The translations under genes were made by a program, and so were the position numbers. From NCBI GenBank assembly GCA_903896595.1, contig CAITYL010000243.1:1-35882 (forward strand): a stretch of DNA of 35,882 nt, written 5' to 3'. Positions 1 through 8,241 of this stretch are shown piece by piece; position 1 is the first letter of the stretch, and each line of letters starts with the position of its first letter. The DNA comes from an uncultured Lentisphaerota bacterium. GTDB lineage: Bacteria; Verrucomicrobiota; Lentisphaeria; Oligosphaerales; CAITYL01. The notes under the pieces were generated by a model, which was not told the DNA's origin, ran no database searches, and saw only the letters and a program-made list of their open reading frames with translations.

Positions 1-99
1 ACCCGCACCCTTCTGCCTGACCAAGCGCCGTGACGTTCCGGGCGCGAAAGAAAACCATCGAATTTTAGTGCCCCCCTTCAGCCCAATGAGCAGACAGAG

Positions 100-141
100 C
101 CCCTCAACCCCTCAACCCCTCAACCCCTCAACCCCTCAACC
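100..141. repeat. Octamer tandem repeat, CCCCTCAA x5
   Basis: Five perfect tandem copies of CCCCTCAA, ending four bases before the start codon chosen for the next gene. The same octamer, reverse-complemented, forms a seven-copy array at 23456-23511. Eight is not a multiple of three, so copy-number change would shift any reading frame running through it. The array occupies the place where a ribosome binding site would be expected, and no Shine-Dalgarno sequence is visible. Bases 1-99 hold no gene that I can support. Confidence 0.9.
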
Positions 142-145
142 GCCC

Positions 146-1072
146 ATGAACGCCATTCTCCTTGATGCCGGGGCTCCGGCCACCTGCCAGCCGTTGACCT
201 GCAGCCGGTTGCTGGGGGCCATTCCCGTGGCCAATCTGCCGCTGGCCGAACAGCAGCGGCGCCGCCTGACCGAGGCCGGCCTGACCCCCGTTGCCGCCGA
301 TGCCGTGGCGGGGGCAGACCCCGTCTTCTTTTTGGCCGGCGACGCCTGGGTGGACCTGGACACCTTGCGGGCCTTTGCCGCCCACCCCGCCCCAGCCGTC
401 CTCCGCTCCGCCGACGGCAAGATCCTGGCCTGGCTGGGGAGCGCCTCCCGGCCACCGGCCGGCGCGACAGAAATGGCGGCGGCGGCCAAGCTGAATTTCG
501 TCATCCGGTTCCCGTGGGACTTCCTGCGGGTAAACGAACTGCTGGTCGGCGCCATCCGCGAACACCGCATTTTGGGCACCGTGAGCCCCGGTGTCACGAT
601 TGAGGGAGTGCTGGAACTTGGGGAAGGGTCGCGCCTGCTGCCCGGCGTCTACCTTGAAGGCAATGTGGTGATTGGCCGCAACTGCAAGATCGGACCGAAC
701 TGCTATCTCCGCGGCAGCACCGCCATCGGCGACGGCTGCCACATCGGCCAGGCGGTCGAGGTCAAAAACAGCATCCTCCTGCCCGGGGCGGCCATCGGTC
801 ACCTGAGCTATTGCGGCGATTCCATTGTGGGGGCCGGCGCCAATTTTGGCGCCGGCACGATCACCGCCAATTTCCGCCATGACGGCAAAAACCACCGCTC
901 TCTGGTGGACGGCGTTTTGGTGGACACCGGCCGGCGCAAACTCGGCGCCATCATCGGCGACGGTGTGCATACCGGCATCCACACCAGCATCTATCCCGGC
1001 CGCAAGCTGTGGCCTCAGACCAGCACCCTGCCCGGCACCGTGGTCCAAACCGACCTTTTGGCGGCCAACTAA
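146..1072 (+). CDS. GlmU-like left-handed beta-helix acyltransferase with reduced N-terminal domain
   Basis: 308 residues. Residues about 145-300 are a hexapeptide-repeat left-handed beta-helix closely resembling the acetyltransferase half of GlmU: 'EVKNS' near 205, 'HLSYCGDS' near 219 and 'GAGTITANF' near 236 match the GlmU positions that bind substrate and acetyl-CoA. The first 140 residues correspond to a nucleotidyltransferase domain but are far shorter than the usual 230 and lack the GxGTRM nucleotide-binding loop; 'QPLTCSRLLGAIPVA' instead recalls the alternative bacterial GlmU-like family with a 'PLTxTRP' start. Probably acylates a sugar nucleotide for cell-envelope synthesis, but the substrate is unknown. 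I start at 146 because upstream in-frame starts (68 GTG, 86 ATG) would translate the octamer repeat into a Ser-Thr-Pro-Gln string. Confidence 0.8.
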   Translation: MNAILLDAGAPATCQPLTCSRLLGAIPVANLPLAEQQRRRLTEAGLTPVAADAVAGADPVFFLAGDAWVDLDTLRAFAAHPAPAVLRSADGKILAWLGSASRPPAGATEMAAAAKLNFVIRFPWDFLRVNELLVGAIREHRILGTVSPGVTIEGVLELGEGSRLLPGVYLEGNVVIGRNCKIGPNCYLRGSTAIGDGCHIGQAVEVKNSILLPGAAIGHLSYCGDSIVGAGANFGAGTITANFRHDGKNHRSLVDGVLVDTGRRKLGAIIGDGVHTGIHTSIYPGRKLWPQTSTLPGTVVQTDLLAAN

Positions 1073-1165
1073 CCCCATGCGGCCGTAACGACATGACTTG
1101 CCATCTTAAGGCCGGCAGGATACAGTCTTAGACAACGGGTAACGATTCTCCACGAGTTTCGTGTT

Positions 1166-2392
1166 ATGGCCAGTATTATCTGCGCAGACGACGACGAGAG
1201 CATCACCCGGCTGTACCAAAACATGCTGGGCAGCAAAGGGTACCAGGTTCGTGCTTGCGCCAGCGGTGCGGAAGCGTTGGCCGCCTTCGCGCAACAGCCC
1301 GCCGATCTGGTAATTCTGGATCTGCTGATGCCCGGGCTTTCGGGATTGGAAACCTGCCGCGAACTCCGCAAACGGCCCGAGGCCTTTGGGGTGCCGATCA
1401 TCATGGTGTCCGGCGTCGCCGCCGAAACCAGCATTTTTGAGTGCCTTTCCAGTGGCGCCGACGACTATGTGCTCAAGCCGATGCGCCCGGCTGAACTCAA
1501 CGCCAAAGTCGCCAGTGCCCTGGCGCGGCGCACGGCGCGACTCAGCCGCGACAACTGCCTGCGGCCGGGCACCCGTTTTGCCGACCGGTTCGACATCCGG
1601 CGCCAGATCGCGGGGGGCGGTTTCAGCATGGTTTTCCAGGCTCGGGACATTATCCGGGACACCGACGTGGCCCTGAAGGTCTTCGACCTGCCACCGGCCC
1701 GGCGCGCGGACAACCGCTTTGTCTCGACCTTCCTGCATGAGGCCTACCAATTGTCACGGCTCGACCATCCGGTGATCGTAAAATTTTACGACTTCGGCCA
1801 ATGTGGGGAGCTCCACTATTTGGTCATGGAATACGTGGAAGGCCGCTCCCTGGAAGAATTGCTGCAAGCCGAAGGCGCGTTGAACGAAGCCCGAATTGCC
1901 CGGATCGGCCGCGCCATCGCCGGGGCCATCCAGTACTTGGACCGGCAGAACATGCTCCACCGCGACATCAAGCCGCCCAACATTTTGATCACCGGCAGTG
2001 ACGTCAAGCTCCTCGACTTTGGCTTGGCCCGATCGGTTTGGGACACCGCCGGTTCCGGGCCGGATGAGCTGCGCGTCACCCCCTTTTTCGCGCCGCCCGA
2101 GATTTTTATCAAGGGTGAGGCGCTCGACACCCGAAGCGACATCTATTCGTTAGGGGCGACCCTGTATTACGGGGCGAGCAAGATCCTGCCGTTCGACGGC
2201 GCCACGGTGGCAGAGGTTATTGCCAGCCACTTCGCCGCGACGCCTACTCCCCTGTGCCTGGTCAATCCGGCGGTGAGTAAGGCGTTTTCCCAACTCATCG
2301 AGCAGATGCTGGCCCGGCGAAAGGACGAGCGCCCGGGGATTGACGAGGTGCTGCTCCGCCTGGGTCAGCTGACTGGCCGCGAGGGCGCCTGA
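1166..2392 (+). CDS. Receiver domain fused to serine/threonine protein kinase
   Basis: 408 residues in two parts. Residues 1-120 are a CheY-like receiver: acidic pocket D8-D10, phosphoacceptor D52 in 'LVILDLLMPG', and conserved K104. Residues 142-400 are a Hanks-type kinase: glycine loop 'GGGFSMVF' at 150-157, ATP-binding K171, catalytic 'HRDIKPPN' from 265 (D267), DFG at 284-286, and a P+1 region 'FFAPPE'. No transmembrane segment is visible, so it should be cytoplasmic. The arrangement implies that a histidine kinase phosphorylates D52 and that this controls Ser/Thr phosphorylation. It stands alone and convergent to the pilus island; the sensor kinases near 13-19 kb are possible partners (inference). 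ATG at 1166 fits the start of the receiver fold. Confidence 0.9.
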   Translation: MASIICADDDESITRLYQNMLGSKGYQVRACASGAEALAAFAQQPADLVILDLLMPGLSGLETCRELRKRPEAFGVPIIMVSGVAAETSIFECLSSGADDYVLKPMRPAELNAKVASALARRTARLSRDNCLRPGTRFADRFDIRRQIAGGGFSMVFQARDIIRDTDVALKVFDLPPARRADNRFVSTFLHEAYQLSRLDHPVIVKFYDFGQCGELHYLVMEYVEGRSLEELLQAEGALNEARIARIGRAIAGAIQYLDRQNMLHRDIKPPNILITGSDVKLLDFGLARSVWDTAGSGPDELRVTPFFAPPEIFIKGEALDTRSDIYSLGATLYYGASKILPFDGATVAEVIASHFAATPTPLCLVNPAVSKAFSQLIEQMLARRKDERPGIDEVLLRLGQLTGREGA

Positions 2393-2503
2393 CCGCGAAA
2401 GCCAGCTATGCGGACGAACCCGTCATCGTCGGAGACGTGCATCATTGGTTTTGCAGACGGTGGCCCCATAAAAAGGGCGGAACTGGTGTGACGCCATCGC
2501 TGT

Positions 2504-2521
2504 CCGCCCGAGGACGGGCGG
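2504..2521. terminator. GC hairpin between convergent genes
   Basis: Seven-base perfect stem CCGCCCG/CGGGCGG with an AGGA loop, placed between the end of the kinase gene (2392) and the end of the pilus operon (2553). No U-tract follows on either strand, so it may only stabilise 3' ends or act as a weak bidirectional terminator. Nothing else is recognisable in 2393-2552. Confidence 0.45.
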
Positions 2522-2552
2522 CTCCCGGTCTTGACATAACGCCGAGATTAAT

Positions 2553-3899
2553 TTATTTCGACTGATACCAGTTGGTCAGCAAATACGTGCTGTATGGCCA
2601 CCACGGAGGCGGCGCGTTGGTTAACCGGCTGTCGAACTTGTAGTTCTTGGCGAAACCTTGGCCGGAAACATAGCCGACCACGCCGCGGCGATATTGCGAA
2701 ATGGAACCGTAGACGCTCAGTTTGGGCTGGCCAATGTTCGCCGTCTTGTTGGTGGTGTTAAACCCCCAGTTGCTGCCGCCGGCATCGTCCGTGACCATGA
2801 TCGCCGCATGAATGGCGACCGGCGCGGCGCCCATGACCTCGACCCGCTGGCGGGCCATCAAACCAAGCGCGTCATCCACATTTGCCGGCTTGAAATTGCT
2901 ATTCCACGGATCATTGGTACCCGCCGCCCCGGCATAGGTGATGCTGCTCCGGATATAAATGGAATTCTCGGCCGCCACCGTCGTCATTCCATTCACCACC
3001 CCCTGTACATACGCATTGCCGTTAATGTAAATGGCGCCATTAAGGCTCGTCAGGTTTCGAGTCTGGGGGACCCCGCCACCCGCCGGCGTGTACGAGACCG
3101 TCCCGTTCGACGCAAAGACCAGATTATAGTTCCCGGACAACGCCAAACCGGCCTTGCCCTTGACACTCGCGATGGGGTCGATCGAATTCAGCCCCTGGAA
3201 GTCGAGGGCGGGCGCATTCAACCCCAGACCGCCTTTGAAAACGGCCACCGTCCCGCCATTCATATAGTTGACCGAAGACGCCGCGGACCGGACCATTTGG
3301 AGAAACGTCGGGGTCGACCAGATATTAATTCGCCCATTGACGTACACCGGACCATCCACAACATCGTTGCTGGCAAAATAGATGGGAGTGCCGTCCGGGG
3401 TCTGCTCGAAATGCGAGGCATGCATGTAATTGGCGAAGGTCCACAACTCCGCCCGCAGGGTAATCACCCGGGTGACACCGCCTTGGGACAGGCCGGTAGA
3501 GGTGATGATATACTTTTTCACCACGGAACCGGAAGGCCAGGCCGGATCGCTGATAATCTTGACCGTGTAAGCGCCGGGCGTACCGGAGCCCGCCAGCGTA
3601 TTGCCGGTGAGGGTCATGGGGAGCGATCCCAACCCCATATTCTCAAAGGGGACCGTGTTGTTCTTGCTGGCCAGGGCGCGCACACGCTGGATGCCGGCAT
3701 CCGCGGTCCAGAAGGCCTGGGCGTCGCTGGCCGCCTTGCCCGCCGCCAGGCCATTATAGGAGCTCAGGCTCAGCAGGCCGAGGCCGATCATGGTGAACAC
3801 CAGGAGCAGGATCAGGACGACGCCCAAAATGCTCCCGCGTGCGTGCCGCGGCACTTGGACAGGCGCAACAGCCGACTTGATTAAGGATGAGGTTTTCAT
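2553..3899 (-). CDS. PilX-like pilus assembly protein
   Basis: 448 residues. A short basic N-terminus precedes a hydrophobic segment at about 24-47 starting 'RGSILGVVLILLLVF', followed by 'AFWTADAGIQR', which matches the 'A.AF..AEAGI' hallmark of PilX/GspK-type minor pilins. The rest is Gly/Asn/Thr-rich and looks like a large beta-rich extracellular domain of unknown fold. Much longer than classical PilX (about 200 residues), so it may be a tip or adhesive subunit (inference). Last gene of the pilus operon: its ATG comes three bases after the stop of the PilW-like gene, and AGGA in that gene's end can serve as ribosome binding site. The C-terminus has no recognisable domain. Confidence 0.75.
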   Translation of the reverse strand: MKTSSLIKSAVAPVQVPRHARGSILGVVLILLLVFTMIGLGLLSLSSYNGLAAGKAASDAQAFWTADAGIQRVRALASKNNTVPFENMGLGSLPMTLTGNTLAGSGTPGAYTVKIISDPAWPSGSVVKKYIITSTGLSQGGVTRVITLRAELWTFANYMHASHFEQTPDGTPIYFASNDVVDGPVYVNGRINIWSTPTFLQMVRSAASSVNYMNGGTVAVFKGGLGLNAPALDFQGLNSIDPIASVKGKAGLALSGNYNLVFASNGTVSYTPAGGGVPQTRNLTSLNGAIYINGNAYVQGVVNGMTTVAAENSIYIRSSITYAGAAGTNDPWNSNFKPANVDDALGLMARQRVEVMGAAPVAIHAAIMVTDDAGGSNWGFNTTNKTANIGQPKLSVYGSISQYRRGVVGYVSGQGFAKNYKFDSRLTNAPPPWWPYSTYLLTNWYQSK

Positions 3900-3902
3900 G
3901 GG

Positions 3903-4376
3903 TTAATTCCTAAAACTGCGGACACTATCGTACGCCATGGTTCTGCCATTCCCACTCAAGATCAGGGTAAACGCGACCCGCCCGGGTTCCAGTTGCGGCA
4001 CAAAACTGTCCAACCGGCCTTTCACCAATACCGCCTCCGTCGTGGAGGTGATATCCGGCCGGTAGAGCAAATTGCGGGCGCTGACGTAAATGCGGGCGGT
4101 CCGGGTGACCGTGCCGTTGCCGTCCCGCTGTTTCACGGTAAGCTGCCCGGTGGAGACGGAAACGTCCGCGGCCGAGGCGCCCCGCAACACATGCGAGACC
4201 GTGGCCAGCGCCATCGTGGCGTCTTCCTGCAGGCACGCCAGATCTTGGTTCCGCTGCCATGTCCGGTAGCCGAAGAACACCATCAGGCCTGCCGTCAGCG
4301 CCAGCATGGCGGCGGCAACCAGACTCACCAGCAGTTCAATCAGGGTAAACGAGTGACGATGCGATTGATGATTCAT
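3903..4376 (-). CDS. Prepilin-like protein, PilW/GspJ type
   Basis: 157 residues. Type III prepilin signal 'HSFTLIELLVSLVAAAML' at residues 8-25, with the glutamate at +5 present but serine instead of glycine before the cleavage-site phenylalanine. The long hydrophobic helix continues to about residue 35. The C-terminal part ('LEPGRVAFTLILSG') is a short beta-rich pseudopilin head. Position between PilV-like and PilX-like genes supports a minor-pilin (priming complex) role. The start ATG follows a leader (GAATAA, then 21 bases) that nearly matches the leader of the response regulator gene at 16446. Confidence 0.75.
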   Translation of the reverse strand: MNHQSHRHSFTLIELLVSLVAAAMLALTAGLMVFFGYRTWQRNQDLACLQEDATMALATVSHVLRGASAADVSVSTGQLTVKQRDGNGTVTRTARIYVSARNLLYRPDITSTTEAVLVKGRLDSFVPQLEPGRVAFTLILSGNGRTMAYDSVRSFRN

Positions 4377-4398
4377 GGCAGTATCCTCTAGTCTGAAT

Positions 4399-4502
4399 TA
4401 TTCACCATCATTCGATTAACCGCGAAAGAACGCAGAGATCGCGAAAGAAATTCAAGACACGCATTTTCTTTTGCGATCTTTCGCGTTCTATCGTGGTGAA
4501 TA
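4399..4502. repeat. Inverted-repeat element in the pilus operon
   Basis: A 104-base imperfect palindrome. Outer arms TATTCACCA (4399-4407) and TGGTGAATA (4494-4502) are perfect complements. Inner arms built on GAACGC and GATCGCGAAAG at about 4423-4450 pair with their complement at 4464-4492. It fills nearly the whole 149-base gap between the PilV-like and PilW-like genes and could form a stable RNA hairpin that uncouples them. Confidence 0.75.
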
Positions 4503-4525
4503 GGCATTAAAATTTTTCGTTGCGG

Positions 4526-5005
4526 TTATGGTGCGCACAAGGTTTCCAGGCAAACCGTGTCGTGGTCTCCCCGGTACTGGACCGCCACGGTCACCCGCAG
4601 GGCGTCATAGGAACTCAGGCCACCATCAAGGTCGGCATAGGTGACCGTGGTGGTCATCGGCTTCGGGGTACCGTTGATGAGCACCGTCTCGGCCGGATCG
4701 CCGTTGCTGACCGTCAAGTTCCCGGCGCTTTGGCTCAAGTAATACGATTGGTAGTTTAAGGCTGGCGGTTTGAGGTTCGCATACGCGCTGCTCCGCACCT
4801 CTTCCAACCGCGAATTGGCGGCTTCCAGGGCCAAACGACGGGATTGCTGGATCGACAATTGACTGATCGCATGGCAGATGAAGGACGCGCCGCCCACAGC
4901 CATGATCATTAGGATAAGACACGCGAAGAGAATCTCGACCAGACTAAAACGCCGCCGCCGCGCCGGCACGGCTGAACGATGGGATGCATGATTGATGCCA
5001 TTCAT
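4526..5005 (-). CDS. Prepilin-like protein, PilV/GspI type
   Basis: 159 residues. A basic leader 'PARRRR' runs into 'FSLVEILFACLILMIMAVG', the prepilin helix, with Glu at +5 and Arg rather than Gly at -1. The stretch 'ALEAANSRLEEVRSSAY' at about 66-82 is the typical GspI/PilV region in which the N-terminal helix ends. Its start codon overlaps the stop of the PilP-like gene by four bases (ATGA), indicating translational coupling. Likely a minor pilin of the initiation complex. Confidence 0.75.
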   Translation of the reverse strand: MNGINHASHRSAVPARRRRFSLVEILFACLILMIMAVGGASFICHAISQLSIQQSRRLALEAANSRLEEVRSSAYANLKPPALNYQSYYLSQSAGNLTVSNGDPAETVLINGTPKPMTTTVTYADLDGGLSSYDALRVTVAVQYRGDHDTVCLETLCAP

Positions 5006-5562
5006 GGTGTAGCCTCCTGTCCAAGAGCCAAAATTAGCTGGCCGCCATTCGCGTCACGCAGGGTGACGCTATACCGGTTCACCGCCACCAGCGTGAACCC
5101 GGCGATGGTTCCGCCAATCTCAACCACCTGCCGATTGACCAGGGCGACGCTGCGCCCCTTTCGCGAGGCAATGCCGGTCAAGACCAGAGGCGCGGCCGGC
5201 GGTGGTTCATCCAGGTCCAAGAGTACCTCGGTATCCCCTTGGGCCGGGGACGAATCAGCCACGGTGCGGGCCCCACTCCCTTCCTCAGTGGGGATCGGCG
5301 CCGGTGGCGCCGGCCGGCCGCGCTCCTTAAGCCCGGTGAGGGGCGGTTCCGCCTCCAAACGGTCCTGGAGGTCGGCGAGGGTCCGATCCATGGCACTGAT
5401 CAACGTGGCCCGCCGGCACTGGTCCGGGTCCGGCGCTGGCGGAGCGTCGGCCATGCGCGTGGTCACGATGCAGGTTCCCAGCACCGCCACCCCCAAAACC
5501 GGGGCCAGCAGAAGCATCTCGTGCTTGCCCGTCCACATGGCGTGATAAAATGAGTTTTTCAT
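5002..5562 (-). CDS. PilP/GspC-like inner-membrane pilus protein
   Basis: 186 residues. One transmembrane helix at about 15-37, a Pro/Glu-rich periplasmic linker (40-130), and a small beta domain near 132-183 ('LVLTGIASRKGRSVALVN', 'VAVNRYSVTLRDANG') that resembles the homology region of PilP and GspC, which docks to the secretin. Order pilM-pilN-pilO-this gene is the canonical PilMNOP alignment complex. Start and stop overlap both neighbours by ATGA. The sequence is divergent, so the PilP call rests on position plus domain pattern. No secretin gene for it to contact lies in this window. Confidence 0.65.
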   Translation of the reverse strand: MKNSFYHAMWTGKHEMLLLAPVLGVAVLGTCIVTTRMADAPPAPDPDQCRRATLISAMDRTLADLQDRLEAEPPLTGLKERGRPAPPAPIPTEEGSGARTVADSSPAQGDTEVLLDLDEPPPAAPLVLTGIASRKGRSVALVNRQVVEIGGTIAGFTLVAVNRYSVTLRDANGGQLILALGQEATP

Positions 5563-6113
5563 GGGGTATTGCGCCCCGGCGGGTCCAGGGCAGGGAAGAC
5601 ATGGAACCGAAACAACAGCTTCACTCCATACACCGGTATCGGCGTCATCTGCACCAGCCGCACACTGGCGCTGTCCAAAATCAGCAGATGTTCTGGACGT
5701 TGCATCTCATCGAGCCAGGAGAGCAGCGGCACCAGTGCGCCTTCGCCTTCCACTTCCACCTTGACCGCTGGTACGGTGTCGCCGGGTTCGACTTTCGGTG
5801 GCTGAAACACCAGCAGATTGAGACTAAATCCGAACCGTTGGGCGCAATCGTTGACGCGGGTGCTCAAGACCTCAATGGTCGGCATCTCGCCACTTCTCCC
5901 CGGCGCAAGACGCTTCATCAGAAGATCGACCGCCGCCACTTTGCGTTTGAGTTCCGGGACCACCGCCATGCTGGTCCGGCGATTCGCCAGTGCTTCGGCG
6001 GTAAGGCGGCCGTAGAAGTAGACCGCGCACTGGGCGCCGCCAACCAGAAGTGCCGGCAGCAGGATCCAACACCAAAAGATGAACCGCCCGCGAGTGAAGA
6101 TTCCGACATCCAT
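5559..6113 (-). CDS. pilO: PilO-like pilus alignment protein
   Basis: 184 residues. Short cytoplasmic N-terminus, transmembrane helix at about 11-30 ('FIFWCWILLPALLVGG'), coiled segment 35-70, then a small alpha/beta periplasmic domain ('VKVEVEGEGALVPLLSWLDEM') typical of the PilO ferredoxin-like fold. With PilN it forms the inner-membrane heterodimer linking PilM to the outer machinery. I chose the ATG at 6113, two bases after the pilN stop, instead of a longer frame overlapping pilN. The stop overlaps the next start by ATGA. Confidence 0.75.
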   Translation of the reverse strand: MDVGIFTRGRFIFWCWILLPALLVGGAQCAVYFYGRLTAEALANRRTSMAVVPELKRKVAAVDLLMKRLAPGRSGEMPTIEVLSTRVNDCAQRFGFSLNLLVFQPPKVEPGDTVPAVKVEVEGEGALVPLLSWLDEMQRPEHLLILDSASVRLVQMTPIPVYGVKLLFRFHVFPALDPPGRNTP

Positions 6114-6115
6114 GA

Positions 6116-6721
6116 TCACGGTCCCTTGACAATGGGTTGACACGAATACTTGAGAATCAACACCGACTTGCCGTCCACCATGCGCCGCTGGGTACCGACA
6201 GCCTGAAATTCACGGAGTTGAGCGGTCAGTGCCGGGTTGTCCTTCCACGTTTGCATGATTTGACTGGCCGACAGACCGGGCCGTCCATCCTCGTTCGGCA
6301 CCGAGAGCGAAAACGACATCTCCCCTTTGCCCCGATCCAAGTCGAGGGCGTTGATCGTCACCTCCAGCGGCAACGGCGCGAGCAACTCGACCATCAACCG
6401 GGCCAACGCGAGCCGCCGTCCCAGAATGCCGTTGACGATTTCAAGCCGAACCGCCCGCGCCTGAAGCCGGTCCTCCGCGGTCTGCCGGCTGCGCGCGACG
6501 CCGCCCTCACCCGGGTTGTGCTGCTCAAAGTCGGCTTCGAGCCGGGCCGTCTCCGCTTTGGTCTCAGTGGCGCCCATGACGTGTTGTTCGGCATGATAGG
6601 CCACCACGCCCATCGCCAGGGCGCAAGACAGCAGATAGCCCAGCATGCACCAGAAGAGCAGGCGCCGGCGCGCCGGCGACAAAATCTGGTGCCGAATCAG
6701 ATTGATCTCAAAAGACGCCAT
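6116..6721 (-). CDS. pilN: PilN-like pilus assembly protein
   Basis: 201 residues. The N-terminal 'FEINLIRHQ' is the conserved cytoplasmic PilN motif that inserts into PilM. A transmembrane helix at about 22-42 is followed by a coiled coil (45-100) and a periplasmic alpha/beta domain ('LLAPLPLEVTINALDLD'). ATG follows the TGA of pilM with no gap. Functions in the inner-membrane platform of the type IV pilus. Confidence 0.8.
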   Translation of the reverse strand: MASFEINLIRHQILSPARRRLLFWCMLGYLLSCALAMGVVAYHAEQHVMGATETKAETARLEADFEQHNPGEGGVARSRQTAEDRLQARAVRLEIVNGILGRRLALARLMVELLAPLPLEVTINALDLDRGKGEMSFSLSVPNEDGRPGLSASQIMQTWKDNPALTAQLREFQAVGTQRRMVDGKSVLILKYSCQPIVKGP

Positions 6722-7687
6722 TCACGTGCTCCTCAACGCCAGGCCGAGGCAGGCGGCCAGGAGTGATCCGCGGGTGGCCGCCGCCTCCTCGTCCACCATC
6801 ATGGTTCCTCCTCCCACCCGTTCACGGAGGTCCAGCAAAGGGTTCCATCGTTCCACCGGCAGTTCAAGCGCGGTACTCAAGGTGTTGATGAACGCCGGCG
6901 CCGCCGGCACATTGCCGACCAGCACGATGCGCTCCACGGCATGGTGATGTCCTTTCATCCGATAGTAGCAAAGCGCGTCCTGGATGTTTTCCCCCAGAAA
7001 ACCCGCTGCGTTTTCCCAGGCCGACGAGGTGCAGAGAACCGTGCGCGGATAAATACACTCACCCCGGTGAATGATCGCGATGTCCGCGCTATGGGTGAGC
7101 AGTCCGACCAAACCGACCGCTTCGTCTTCATGCCGCCACGCCCGCAACCCCAAAAATAAGTTACAAACCGCCAGGCAACCAACATCCATGGCCACCGGGT
7201 AGAGCCCCGCCCGGTGCAGCACCCGCAGGTGGTGGTCAACCTCATGGCGCGGCGCGGCAAACAGGAGGCCGCTACGCCCTGGGGCGGTCGCCTCGGCGGC
7301 CGGCACGCCCAGCCGGCCCGGGCACCAGTCAAGCACAAGATCGTTGCCGAAGGCTTGCATCGCTTCCTCCGCCTCCAGGCGCAGGGCCGAAGCCAATTCA
7401 TCATCGGACAGCGGGCCAAACTCAAAGTGCCGGAGCAACAGCGCCGGACTGCGCAGACACGAACAAACGGTACGCGAGCGCAACCCGAAACGTTTCCATA
7501 GCCGCTTGAGCGCCGCCACCCGCTCCGATTCCGGGGCGTCCAAAGCACAATCCACCCACCCCGCCGCCAACAGTTTGGGAGTGCCGTCAGTGGCCGTTCC
7601 GAGTTGCGCCGCGCCGACATAGCTGTCGCCGAGATCGACCCCGATGACCTCCTCCTTGCCGAACAGTCCTGCCAATGGGAAACGCAT
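6722..7687 (-). CDS. pilM: PilM-like actin-fold ATPase of the pilus
   Basis: 321 residues. The actin-like phosphate-1 motif 'VIGVDLGDSYVGAAQL' lies at about 14-29, and a second glycine-rich strand 'GLVGLLTHSADIAII' near 190-205. 'GENIQDALCYYR' and 'RIVLVGNVPAAPAF' near the C-terminal third match PilM/SHS2 proteins. A cytoplasmic ring component binding the PilN N-terminus. I chose the ATG at 7687, where the sequence becomes PilM-like; longer in-frame starts would overlap the pilin gene and read as low-complexity Arg/His. Only 17 bases separate it from the preceding pilin gene. Confidence 0.82.
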   Translation of the reverse strand: MRFPLAGLFGKEEVIGVDLGDSYVGAAQLGTATDGTPKLLAAGWVDCALDAPESERVAALKRLWKRFGLRSRTVCSCLRSPALLLRHFEFGPLSDDELASALRLEAEEAMQAFGNDLVLDWCPGRLGVPAAEATAPGRSGLLFAAPRHEVDHHLRVLHRAGLYPVAMDVGCLAVCNLFLGLRAWRHEDEAVGLVGLLTHSADIAIIHRGECIYPRTVLCTSSAWENAAGFLGENIQDALCYYRMKGHHHAVERIVLVGNVPAAPAFINTLSTALELPVERWNPLLDLRERVGGGTMMVDEEAAATRGSLLAACLGLALRST

Positions 7688-7704
7688 GAGCCGCGGCCTC
7701 CGCC

Positions 7705-8127
7705 TTAAAACCCCGTCTTGGTGAACGTACCGGTCTCGGTCAGGGTGATGGTGACGCCGTCCGTGGGGCCATCGCTTTTGCCTGTCGCCGTGATGACATA
7801 GGTATCCGGGGTCGGGAACGCGAGCTGATAGCAATCCTGATCCCAATATCGGCCATCCAGGTCGCCGGGCGTGGTGGGGTCACGCGCTTTAAGACCAGGA
7901 AGATTGGTGCAATCGATGGCGGTGCCATCCGAACGTTTGCCGTAGTCACGAGTCTCGGCGTAATTGATCCTAAGCGCGGTGCGGATGGTGCCCATGGCGC
8001 CATAGGCCTCCGTCGCCATGGCCCGGGTCGTGTGGCCACGCATCAGCACCACCGCCACGGCGGCTAAAATGGCCACGATGATCGCCACGATCATCAGCTC
8101 GACCAGAGAAAAGGAATGGCTCTTCAC
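7705..8127 (-). CDS. Type IV pilin-like protein 1
   Basis: 140 residues. Very short leader 'MKSHS' and then 'FSLVELMIVAIIVAILAAVAVV', a classical pilin helix with Glu at +5. Serine, not glycine, precedes the cleavage site. The globular part has cysteines in 'IDCTNLP' and 'DQDCYQLAF' that could form a disulfide. Clearly paralogous to the next pilin upstream (same 'TTRAMATEA.GAMGTIRTALR.NYAET' middle and 'DGRYW' motif). One of the two is probably the major pilin. Confidence 0.85.
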   Translation of the reverse strand: MKSHSFSLVELMIVAIIVAILAAVAVVLMRGHTTRAMATEAYGAMGTIRTALRINYAETRDYGKRSDGTAIDCTNLPGLKARDPTTPGDLDGRYWDQDCYQLAFPTPDTYVITATGKSDGPTDGVTITLTETGTFTKTGF

Positions 8128-8241
8128 GGGTCACCCCCTTGCCGTCTCGTTGTCACCCATCCTATCTGCGACAGAAACACCGCCGACGCCACACTCCGGC
8201 CCGCCGTTTCCGGCGGTCACGGCATAAGTGCGGATACCGGA

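Noticed and set aside
3993..4391. A 132-residue plus-strand open frame within the PilW-like gene
   Set aside because: Antisense to a prepilin with a clear N-terminal signature; no motif of its own.
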